Positions 34,612 to 42,615 of a DNA stretch of 43,204 nucleotides are shown piece after piece. Numbering within the stretch: the first letter of the stretch is position 1; each line of letters begins with the position of its first letter. The notes beneath the pieces are model-generated. The model was not told where the DNA came from. It saw only the letters and a program-made list of their open reading frames with translations, and searched no databases. A program made the translations under genes and the position numbers. This stretch comes from Hyphomicrobiales bacterium (GTDB taxonomy: Bacteria; Pseudomonadota; Alphaproteobacteria; Rhizobiales; Hyphomicrobiaceae). The stretch lies in assembly GCA_003963125.1 (NCBI GenBank), contig RXJK01000110.1, positions 10,648-53,851 on the forward strand, given 5' to 3'.

Positions 34612-35928
34612 ATGAGAAAATATGTCTTCGCAACTGCGGCAGCCGCCATGGTCGGCCTCTACGCCGGTTCGGCCGCGGCGCAGAAGGAAATCCAGTTCTG
34701 GCACGCCATGGGCGGCCAGCTCGGCGCCGTGACCAACGCGCTGGCCGAGGACTTCAACAAGAGCCAGAGCGAATACAAGGTCGTCGCGGTCTACAAGGGC
34801 TCCTACACCGACACGCTCACGGCCGCGATCGCGGCCTTCAGGGCCAAGCAGAACCCGCACATCGTGCAGGTATTCGAGGTCGGCACCGCCACCATGATGG
34901 CCGCCAAGGGCGCCGTCTATCCGGTGCACCAGCTGATGGCCGACAGCGGCGAGCCCTTCGACCCCAAGGCCTACATCGGCCCGGTCTACGGCTACTACTC
35001 GACGGTCGATGGCAAGCTTCTGTCGATGCCCTTCAACTCCTCGACGCCGGTCTTCTACTGGAGCAAGGAGCTGTTCCAGAAGGCAGGTCTCGATCCCGAG
35101 AAGCCGCCGATGACGTGGCCGGAGGTCGGTGAGATGGGCAAGAAGCTCGTCGCTGCCGGCGTACCCTGCGGCATCACCGTGCAGTGGCAGACCTGGACCA
35201 TGCTCGAGAATTTCGGCGCCTGGCACAACCTGCCGTTCTCGACCAAGGCCAACGGCTTCGACGGTCTCGACACCGAGCTGAAGTTCAACGACGCGGCCCG
35301 CATCAAGCACATCGACACGCTCTCCGCGTGGTCGAAGGACAAGGTGTTCGTCTACGGTGGCCGCGAGGGCAAGTCGACGGGCCTGTTCACGAGCGGCGAA
35401 TGCGGCATGCATATCGCCTCCTCCGGGTCGGCGGGCGCCATCCAGGCCGCCTTCAAGGACAAGGCGTTCGGCATCGCCATGATGCCCTACTGGCCCGACG
35501 TGGCGGCCAAGCCGCAGAACTCGATCATCGGCGGCGCCACCCTCTGGGTTCTGCAGGGCAAGGACAAGGCCGAGTACAAAGGCGTCGCGAAGTTCTTCAG
35601 CTTCCTGTCCCAGGCCGACGTTCAGGCCAAGTGGCATCAGGAGACGGGCTACGTGCCGATCACGACCGCGGCCTTCGAGCTGTCGCAGAAGCAGGGCTTC
35701 TACGAGAAGTTCCCCGGCCGCGACGTGGCGGTGAAGCAGCTGATGCTGAACCCGCCGACGGAGAATTCGAAGGGCCTGCGTCTCGGCAACTTCGTGCAGA
35801 TCCGCGACGCGATGGACGAGGAACTCGAGGGCGTGTGGTCCGGCAAGAAGAACGCCAAGCAGGCGCTCGACGAGGCGGTCGCACGTGGCAACAAGCTGCT
35901 GCGGGACTTCGAAGCGGCTAACAAGTAG
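34612..35928 (+). CDS. ugpB: sn-glycerol-3-phosphate ABC transporter substrate-binding protein
   Basis: This 438-residue periplasmic binding protein has a signal peptide (YVFATAAAAMVGLYAGSAAA) and a UgpB-type fold. It opens with EIQFWHAMGGQLG, followed by the substrate loops MPFNSSTPVFYWSK and HIASSGSAGAIQ and the C-terminal GKKNAKQALDEAVARGNKLL. It binds sn-glycerol-3-phosphate or glycerophosphodiesters for the UgpAE-C importer. The ATG at 34612 is the most likely start; another lies at 34582. It faces glpK across the divergent promoter. The next gene ugpA starts 504 bp later, an unusually long gap inside this operon. Confidence 0.94.
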   Translation: MRKYVFATAAAAMVGLYAGSAAAQKEIQFWHAMGGQLGAVTNALAEDFNKSQSEYKVVAVYKGSYTDTLTAAIAAFRAKQNPHIVQVFEVGTATMMAAKGAVYPVHQLMADSGEPFDPKAYIGPVYGYYSTVDGKLLSMPFNSSTPVFYWSKELFQKAGLDPEKPPMTWPEVGEMGKKLVAAGVPCGITVQWQTWTMLENFGAWHNLPFSTKANGFDGLDTELKFNDAARIKHIDTLSAWSKDKVFVYGGREGKSTGLFTSGECGMHIASSGSAGAIQAAFKDKAFGIAMMPYWPDVAAKPQNSIIGGATLWVLQGKDKAEYKGVAKFFSFLSQADVQAKWHQETGYVPITTAAFELSQKQGFYEKFPGRDVAVKQLMLNPPTENSKGLRLGNFVQIRDAMDEELEGVWSGKKNAKQALDEAVARGNKLLRDFEAANK

Positions 35929-35936
35929 AGCCCCTT

Positions 35937-35962
35937 GAGGGGCGGCATTCGTGCTGCCCCTC
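35937..35962 (+). terminator. Stem-loop after ugpB with an overlapping alternative hairpin
   Basis: Arms GAGGGGCGGC (35937-35946) and GCTGCCCCTC (35953-35962) pair over 10 bp, with one G-T, around ATTCGT. A shorter hairpin, CCCC-TTGA-GGGG at 35931-35942, uses part of the same left arm, so the two cannot form together. It sits 9 bp past the ugpB stop and may limit read-through into ugpA or stabilise the ugpB message. Confidence 0.55.
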
Positions 35963-36000
35963 TCACTGCTCGCCTCTATCCGGCATCTAGATCTCGGATT

Positions 36001-36096
36001 GGCGTGGACCCCCGCCGACGCCGGGGTGACGTTGGGAAATAAGCGCACCGACTGCCCGATCTCTTCCGTCTTGCCCGCGCAGGCAGGGATCCACGC
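36001..36096. repeat. REP-like pair, family 3, inside the ugp operon
   Basis: The unit at 36001-36030 begins GGCGTGGACCCCCGCC and folds on CCCCCGCC/GCCGGGG. At 36071-36096 an inverted relative ends GGCAGGGATCCACGC. The two share the GCGTGGAyCCCyGCC end. This is a third type of paired inverted unit and accounts for part of the 504-bp ugpB-ugpA gap 35929-36432, which contains no gene. Confidence 0.6.
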
Positions 36097-36318
36097 AAGC
36101 CGGAGGTAGAGCTCTCCGTTCGGGCAGGTTCGACCGGACAAAGGCTGAGCCCGCTGCGAGGCCCCCCTCGGCCAGGGCGGTGGCCGAAAATCCACGCAGG
36201 CTCCGTGAGCCCACGGAGGCAGGGGCTGCGAGCTTGGAATTAGCCGGCCACTCCTGCAAAATGCGCAAGCGGAGCATTGTCCGGCAGCCGGCTGCAAAGC
36301 CGTGGGACGCGGTGTGCC

Positions 36319-36393
36319 GAGCCCGAGGAATACAGGCCCAAAGATCATAGGCCCAAGGATCACAGGCCCGAGGATGAGAGCCCCGAGGATGAC
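36319..36393. repeat. 15-bp tandem repeat before ugpA
   Basis: Four clear units AGGCCCAAAGATCAT, AGGCCCAAGGATCAC, AGGCCCGAGGATGAG and AGCCCCGAGGATGAC lie head to tail at 36334-36393, with a degenerate fifth at 36319-36333. It ends 39 bp before the ugpA ATG, in its reading frame, and would encode a repeated charged pentapeptide if translated. Confidence 0.85.
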
Positions 36394-36432
36394 AGCGCAC
36401 GTGGCAGTCCAGTCTCGGAGCATCTGGACGTC

Positions 36433-37317
36433 ATGAACAAGCGCGTCAGGTTCGACGATCAGCTGTTGCCATACATTCTCGTGGCGCCGCAGGTGCTGAT
36501 CACGCTGGTGTTCTTCATCTGGCCGTCGGGACAGGCCTTGTGGCAGTCCGTGATCCTCGAAGACGCCTTCGGCGGCAATACGCGCTTCGTCGGCTTTGCC
36601 AATTTCGTTCGGCTGCTTGGCGAGCCCGGCTACTGGGCCTCCGTGCAGGTCACGGTGGTCTTCAGCTTCATGGTGGCTCTGGGCGGGCTCATCTTCTCCC
36701 TGCTGCTGGCAACGATGGCGGACCGCATCGTCCGCGGCGCCAGCGCCTACAAGGCCTTTCTCGTGTGGCCCTACGCCGTGGCGCCGGCCGTCGCGGGCGT
36801 GATCTTCGGCTTCCTGTTCAACCCCGCCGTCGGTGTCGTGGCCTGGGCGCTCAAACACGGGTTGGGCTACGAGTTCAACTACGTCATCAATAGCACCCAG
36901 GCACTGTGGCTCGTCATCTTCGCCGCCTGCTGGAACCAGATCAGCTACAATTTCCTGTTCTTCCTCGCGGGCCTGCAGTCGATCCCGCGCTCGCTCATCG
37001 AGGCGGCGGCCCTCGACGGTGCCGGTCCCGGGCGCCGCTTCTGGACCATCATCTTCCCGATGCTCTCGCCGACCGCCTTCTTCCTGCTGGTGGTCAACAT
37101 CATCTACGCCTTCTTCGGCACCTTCGGCGTCGTCGATGCGCTGACCAAGGGAGGCCCGGCCAAGGCGACCGAGATCCTGGTGTTCAAGGTTTACAACGAC
37201 GGCTTCCGTGGTCAGGACTTCGGCGGCTCCGCCGCGCAATCCGCCATTCTGATGCTGGTCGTGATCACGCTCACCGTGGTCCAATTCCGCTTCATCGAGC
37301 GGCGCGTCCACTACTAG
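36433..37317 (+). CDS. ugpA: sn-glycerol-3-phosphate ABC transporter permease UgpA
   Basis: This 294-residue inner-membrane permease has six TM helices. The N terminus VRFDDQLLPYILVAPQVLIT is typical, and the conserved EAA-type cytoplasmic loop is SLIEAAALDGAGPGRRFWTI. With UgpE it forms the membrane channel for glycerol-3-phosphate. Starting at the ATG at 36433 gives the family's normal length. The frame stays open back to 36277 through the tandem repeat, but this adds only charged low-complexity residues. ugpE follows 17 bp downstream. Confidence 0.95.
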   Translation: MNKRVRFDDQLLPYILVAPQVLITLVFFIWPSGQALWQSVILEDAFGGNTRFVGFANFVRLLGEPGYWASVQVTVVFSFMVALGGLIFSLLLATMADRIVRGASAYKAFLVWPYAVAPAVAGVIFGFLFNPAVGVVAWALKHGLGYEFNYVINSTQALWLVIFAACWNQISYNFLFFLAGLQSIPRSLIEAAALDGAGPGRRFWTIIFPMLSPTAFFLLVVNIIYAFFGTFGVVDALTKGGPAKATEILVFKVYNDGFRGQDFGGSAAQSAILMLVVITLTVVQFRFIERRVHY

Positions 37318-37334
37318 GGGATGGGAGGCACTGT

Positions 37335-38186
37335 ATGGTCGAGAACCGTCCCATCCTCACGGCTGTCAGCCACCTGGTGCTGCTCATCGGCATCGCCGTC
37401 ATCGCCTTCCCGCTGTGGATGACGTTCGTCGCCTCCACGCATGACCAGGCGACCATGCTGCGCCCGCCCGTGCCGCTATGGCCCGGCACGCACATGCTGG
37501 AGAACTACCGCACCGTCCTGTTCGAGGGCTTTGGCACCGGGGCGGCCCGCACGCCGCTGCACGTCTCGCTGCTCAACAGCCTGATCATGGCGCTGGGCGT
37601 CAGCATCGGCAAGATCGCGATCTCGATCACCGCCGCCTACGCCGTGGTGTACTTCCGCTTCCCCCTGCGGATGTTCTTCTTCTGGCTGATTTTCGTGACG
37701 CTGATGCTGCCCGTCGAGGTGCGCATCGTGCCGACCTACCAGGTGGTGGCCTCGCTCGGCATGCTCGACAGCTACAGCGGGCTGATCGTCCCGCTGATCG
37801 CGTCGGCCACGGCGACCTTCCTGTTCCGCCAGTTCTTCCTGAGCGTGCCCGACGAGTTGACGGAGGCGGCGCGCATCGATGGCGCCGGGCCGATCCGCTT
37901 CTTCTTCGACATCCTCCTGCCCATGAGCCGCACGTCGATTGCGGCCATCTTCGTCATCCAGTTCATCTACGGCTGGAACCAGTACCTGTGGCCGTTGCTG
38001 ATCACCACGAAGGAGGGCTTCTACACCGCCGTCATGACCCTCTCCCGGCAGGTCAACACCGTCGACGCGGCGCCCGACTGGAACCTGATCATGGCGATGG
38101 CGATGCTGGCCATGCTGCCGCCGGTTCTCGTGGTCGTCTTCATGCAGCGCCAGTTCGTCAAGGGTCTCGTCGAAACCGAGAAGTGA
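37335..38186 (+). CDS. ugpE: sn-glycerol-3-phosphate ABC transporter permease UgpE
   Basis: This 283-residue permease has six TM helices and the EAA loop ELTEAARIDGAGPIRFFFDI. The C-terminal part NQYLWPLLITTKEGFYT is characteristic of UgpE, as is RQFVKGLVETEK at the end. GGGAGG lies before the ATG at 37335. It partners UgpA, and ugpC follows 16 bp later, so the three form one transcript. Confidence 0.95.
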   Translation: MVENRPILTAVSHLVLLIGIAVIAFPLWMTFVASTHDQATMLRPPVPLWPGTHMLENYRTVLFEGFGTGAARTPLHVSLLNSLIMALGVSIGKIAISITAAYAVVYFRFPLRMFFFWLIFVTLMLPVEVRIVPTYQVVASLGMLDSYSGLIVPLIASATATFLFRQFFLSVPDELTEAARIDGAGPIRFFFDILLPMSRTSIAAIFVIQFIYGWNQYLWPLLITTKEGFYTAVMTLSRQVNTVDAAPDWNLIMAMAMLAMLPPVLVVVFMQRQFVKGLVETEK

Positions 38187-38202
38187 GTTGGGGACGTAGT
38201 CG

Positions 38203-39270
<1,068 letters not shown>

Positions 39271-39436
39271 GCTGGAGAGGCCTCTGCTTCGTGTTCAGTG
39301 AAAAGCGTGTTGAAACGCGTGCGCTGCATGCAAGGCACCTGCCCCTGCGCGCCGTCCTGATCTAATCTGGCAAATCTTGTTGACCTCTTCGGCGGCCCGC
39401 GGCGGCGTGGACTTCCGGCAACTCCTTAGAGGACGT

Positions 39437-41740
39437 ATGGTTGGTTTGCGTGCCGCGGCCATGAGGCTCGCGGAAGTGTTGGGATACTATGATCAATACG
39501 TCGTTCCGGAATATCAGCGGGTGTACGGCTGGGGTGAGGTCGAGATCGCGCGCCTGTTCAGCGATGTCGATCGCGCAATGCGCCCCGGGGCACCCAGCTT
39601 CTTCCTCGGCACCATTTATCTGGCCGCAGACGAAGGCGAGCGCACGGCGCTGATCGCCGACGGGCAGCAGCGCATGGTCACGGCCATGATGGCCTACGCC
39701 GCCGCGCGCGACCTGTGCGAGGATCAGGCCCTTGCCGATCGTTTGCATGCGATCGTCGCGGGCCCGGCCGAAGGGCGCTTCCGCCTCTTGCCGCGTGAGA
39801 GCGATGCGGCATTCTTCGCCACGTGGGTCCAGGAGCGCGGCGCCACCCTGAGGGCCTTCGCTGCACGCGAGACGTCACCCCAGGCCGGCGGCGACGACGG
39901 CATCGAGGATCCCGAGCTCGGCCTGTCGGAAAGCCAGCGCAACATCATCGTCAATCGCGACATGATCGTGCAGTCGATGCGGGCGGCGGGTCCCTCCGGC
40001 ATCGCCGCGTTTCTCGACTTCCTGGAGAAGGAAGCCCGCCTCGTCGTCATCATCGCGCCGACCCTCGAGGACGCGCGCAATGCCTACGCCAGTACGCAGA
40101 ACCGCGGCTTGCGGCAGTCCGAGACGGACAAGCTGAAGGCCGAGCTGATCGCCGATTGCCCCGTCGCCGTGCGCGCGCGCCTCGCGGGCCAGTGGGAGGA
40201 ATGCGAAGCCATCCTCGGGCGGGAGGATCTGGCCGAACTCCTGCGCCTCATGATCATGACGCACTCGGAGCGCAAGCCGCAGCATGCCATCGAGGTCGAT
40301 CTCTTCAAGGCCTTCGACCTGCCGAAGGAGGTCGACCGCTTCATCAACCTCGACCTCGTGCCGAGCGCGCGCGCCTATCGCCGCCTGTGCGATGCAGCCT
40401 TCAATGGCGGCCGCAACATGCGCCGCATCAACGGCCACATCGTCACCCTGCTGCGCACCACGCACGACAGCTGGAAGGCGCCGGCGCTGCTGGCCATCCG
40501 CACCTTCGAGAACGACGCGGGGGCCCTCGAAGCGGTTCTGAAGAAGCTCGAACGGCTCGCCGCCGTGCTGATGATCCGCGGTACCGATCCCAACCTCGTG
40601 CTCGACCGGTATCTTGCCATCGTGCGCGAGATCAAGGCCGTGCGCGCGCCGGTCGTCGCCTCGCTCGAGATTTCGGAGACCGAGCGCTCGGAGGCGCGCC
40701 GGCTGCTGTCGGACACGCGCTTTGCCACGCGCGATCGCTTCCGCATGCCTCTGCTCCTCAAGATCAACGACCTGCTGGCAGGCGACGTGCTGCAGGTCGA
40801 TCCGAAGACCGTTTCCTGCGAGCACATCCTGCCGCGCAACGCGCCCGCGGCGAGCCCGTGGCGTGCCGCATTCCGGTCGAAGGACGGCCGCCGCTACGAG
40901 GGCGGGCGCTACGTGCACATGCTGGGCAACCTCACCGTGCTCGGCCACGCCGAGAACCGGCTGGCCGATACGCGGCCCTTCCCGGAGAAGCGCCCGATCT
41001 TCAAGCGCTCGCCCCTTGCCATCTCCAACGATGTCGGAAAGAACAAGGCCTGGACCCCGGAGATCGTCCTCGCCCGCACCGAGCGGCTGGGGCGTTTGCT
41101 GGCGGAACATTGGGAGCTGGGAGGGCATGAGCCAGGAGGACGGCGAGGCGGCGATCGACGTGGATGGGCCGTTGCTCGTCTTCGGCGGTCCCTATTCCAA
41201 CCTCGCCGCCACGCGCCGCATGCAAGAGGTAGCCCGCGACAAGGGCTTCGCGTCCTCCCAGGTGATCTGCACCGGCGATATCGTCGCCTACTGCGCCGAG
41301 CCCGAGGAGACCACCGCGGTGATCCGCGACTGGGGCTGCCACGTGATCGCCGGCAACTGCGAGATGCAGTTGGCGGCCGGCGCCGCCGATTGCGGCTGCG
41401 GTTTCGAGGAAGGCACCGCCTGCGACCTGCTCTCGAAAGGCTGGTACCCGTTCGCGCTCTCGCGCATGTCGCGCGAGGCTTGCGACTGGATGGGAAAGCT
41501 TCCGCGTACGATGCGTTTCTCCTTGGGTGGCCTGAAGTTTCGGGCCGTGCACGGTGGCGTCGAGGAGACCGCGAAGTTCCTGTTCGGCTCGGAGCGGGCG
41601 GCGCTGCGGGCAGAACTCGAACTGGCCAAAGCCGACGTGGTCATCGGCGGCCACGCCGGCATTCCTTTCATCGAGCGTGTGTCGACCGCGCAAGGCCCGT
41701 GCGTCTGGTTCAACGCCGGCGTCGTCGGCATGCCCGCTAA
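39437..41740 (+). CDS. DUF262/DUF1524 (GmrSD-like) nuclease candidate; C-terminal read-through
   Basis: The meaningful protein is about 562 residues. The N-terminal DUF262 domain has VPEYQRVYGW (about 23-32) and the DGQQR motif at 75-79, which in GmrS-like proteins is tied to nucleotide binding and hydrolysis. The C-terminal DUF1524-type His-Me-finger region has CEHILPRN (H at about 463), HMLGNLTVLGHAENR and PFPEKRPIFKRSP. GmrSD proteins are type IV restriction enzymes against modified DNA. GAGGA precedes the ATG at 39437; a TTG at 39377 also opens the frame. After about 41120 the frame is an Arg-rich shadow of the next gene and runs on to 41740. A TGA at 41128 in the next frame would have made the usual ATGA junction, so one base may be missing at about 41111-41126. 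Confidence 0.8.
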   Translation: MVGLRAAAMRLAEVLGYYDQYVVPEYQRVYGWGEVEIARLFSDVDRAMRPGAPSFFLGTIYLAADEGERTALIADGQQRMVTAMMAYAAARDLCEDQALADRLHAIVAGPAEGRFRLLPRESDAAFFATWVQERGATLRAFAARETSPQAGGDDGIEDPELGLSESQRNIIVNRDMIVQSMRAAGPSGIAAFLDFLEKEARLVVIIAPTLEDARNAYASTQNRGLRQSETDKLKAELIADCPVAVRARLAGQWEECEAILGREDLAELLRLMIMTHSERKPQHAIEVDLFKAFDLPKEVDRFINLDLVPSARAYRRLCDAAFNGGRNMRRINGHIVTLLRTTHDSWKAPALLAIRTFENDAGALEAVLKKLERLAAVLMIRGTDPNLVLDRYLAIVREIKAVRAPVVASLEISETERSEARRLLSDTRFATRDRFRMPLLLKINDLLAGDVLQVDPKTVSCEHILPRNAPAASPWRAAFRSKDGRRYEGGRYVHMLGNLTVLGHAENRLADTRPFPEKRPIFKRSPLAISNDVGKNKAWTPEIVLARTERLGRLLAEHWELGGHEPGGRRGGDRRGWAVARLRRSLFQPRRHAPHARGSPRQGLRVLPGDLHRRYRRLLRRARGDHRGDPRLGLPRDRRQLRDAVGGRRRRLRLRFRGRHRLRPALERLVPVRALAHVARGLRLDGKASAYDAFLLGWPEVSGRARWRRGDREVPVRLGAGGAAGRTRTGQSRRGHRRPRRHSFHRACVDRARPVRLVQRRRRRHAR

Positions 41741-42020
41741 CGACGGCACGCCCGACGGCTGGTACGGCATCATCCGCGAGGTGGAGGGCGGCGTCGCACT
41801 CGAGACGCACCGCCTGGCCTATGATCATGGCACGGCGGCTGCCGCGATGCGCCGCTCGGGCCACGCCAATCCTTACGCGCGTGCGCTCGTGACGGGCCTC
41901 TGGCCGAGCCTCGACATCCTGCCCGAGCCCGAGCGCGCCCGCACTGGCCGCCGCCTGCGCGCAAAGCGCCTCGTCGTGCAAAATGAAAAGGCGACGTCGG
42001 ATCTCTCCGCCATCGCCTGA
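41127..42020 (+). CDS. Metallophosphoesterase-like protein with altered metal motifs
   Basis: This 297-residue protein resembles YfcE/MJ0936-type phosphoesterases. It keeps GD (50-51, CTGDIVAYC), GNCE (76-79), the HG motif H142 (RAVHGGVEE) and GHAG at 175-178. The first motif normally reads SDxHGN but here is FGGPYSN (19-25), replacing both Asp and His, and the last GHTH is GHAG. At least three metal ligands are therefore missing. It may be an inactive, regulatory or differently metallated member, or a recognised divergent subfamily. Its ATG overlaps a TGA in ATGA at 41127-41130, which looks like translational coupling with the DUF262 gene. Confidence 0.82.
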   Translation: MSQEDGEAAIDVDGPLLVFGGPYSNLAATRRMQEVARDKGFASSQVICTGDIVAYCAEPEETTAVIRDWGCHVIAGNCEMQLAAGAADCGCGFEEGTACDLLSKGWYPFALSRMSREACDWMGKLPRTMRFSLGGLKFRAVHGGVEETAKFLFGSERAALRAELELAKADVVIGGHAGIPFIERVSTAQGPCVWFNAGVVGMPANDGTPDGWYGIIREVEGGVALETHRLAYDHGTAAAAMRRSGHANPYARALVTGLWPSLDILPEPERARTGRRLRAKRLVVQNEKATSDLSAIA

Positions 42021-42100
42021 AGTCTCTCGCCGCGTGGTAAGGCTTCTGACTGAGATTACCCGAAGGTGCTCTTCGGCACGTCCACGCCCCTCCGTTTTAT

Positions 42101-42153
42101 GCATTCCCGGAAGCCGTGCGCCAGCACGGCTGTCCGGGATCTTGAGGCGTGAG
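42101..42153. repeat. REP-like unit, family 2, single
   Basis: TTCCCGG at 42104-42110 and CCGGGATCTT near 42134-42143 enclose arms CCGTGC/GCACGG around a GCCA loop. The second inverted unit found in other copies is missing. The surrounding gap 42021-42615 holds only repeats. Confidence 0.75.
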
Positions 42154-42200
42154 GGAGTGCATGCCGTTACAAACCGATGCGCCGCTCGCACCCGGCAAGA

Positions 42201-42230
42201 CCCCGGACTGGCGCTGCGCGCCATCCGGGG
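42201..42230. repeat. Unpaired stem-loop in repeat-rich gap
   Basis: CCCCGGA-c-TGGCGC (42201-42214) and GCGCCATCCGGGG (42218-42230) form a 13-bp stem with one bulged base and a TGC loop. The stem ends resemble the REP units nearby but the interior differs. Confidence 0.6.
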
Positions 42231-42308
42231 ATGCCGATAGAGGGATAATGGGTGCGAGCAATCCTGACGGCTGGGTAAAGAGGGGATCTGCAACGCGTCC
42301 TCTTTCAA

Positions 42309-42415
42309 CATTCCCGGAAGCCGTGCGCGAGCACGGCTGTCCGGGATCTTGAGGCGGGAGATCGATCACTACGGGGAAAGATCCCGGCTCTCGCTGCGCT
42401 CGGCCGGGAACGCAT
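42309..42415. repeat. REP-like pair, family 2
   Basis: The first unit CATTCCCGGAAGCCGTGC... ends CCGGGATCTT at about 42350. After a short spacer, the inverted unit AAAGATCCCGG...GGCCGGGAACGCAT runs to 42415. Near-identical to the copy at 42487-42592. Confidence 0.8.
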
Positions 42416-42486
42416 CAAGGGATCACGGCCACTTAAGCCCGAATGAGTTGGGCCGCGCCTGCTTGGCACTTCCCTCAATCTTTTTT

Positions 42487-42592
42487 GCATTCCCGGAAGC
42501 CGTGCGCGAGCACGGCTGTCCGGGATCTTGCGGCGCGAGGTCGATCTCTACGGAAAGATCCCGGCTCTCGCCGCGCTCGGCCGAGAACGCAT
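42487..42592. repeat. REP-like pair, family 2
   Basis: Same composite as 42309-42415: GCATTCCCGGAAGCCGTGC to CCGGGATCTT, then AAAGATCCCGG to GGCCGAGAACGCAT. It ends 24 bp before the convergent-side end of the binding-protein gene at 42616 and may serve as its 3' boundary. Confidence 0.8.
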
Positions 42593-42615
42593 GACGAGAG
42601 CGCGGCGACCTCAAC

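Noticed and set aside
36277..36432. N-terminal extension of UgpA through the tandem repeat
   Set aside because: It adds charged low-complexity residues before a normal UgpA N terminus; the ATG at 36433 gives family length.
34591..37311. 906-residue leftward open frame opposite ugpB and ugpA
   Set aside because: It spans two real genes and an intergenic repeat region and has low-complexity charged sequence; typical antisense artefact.
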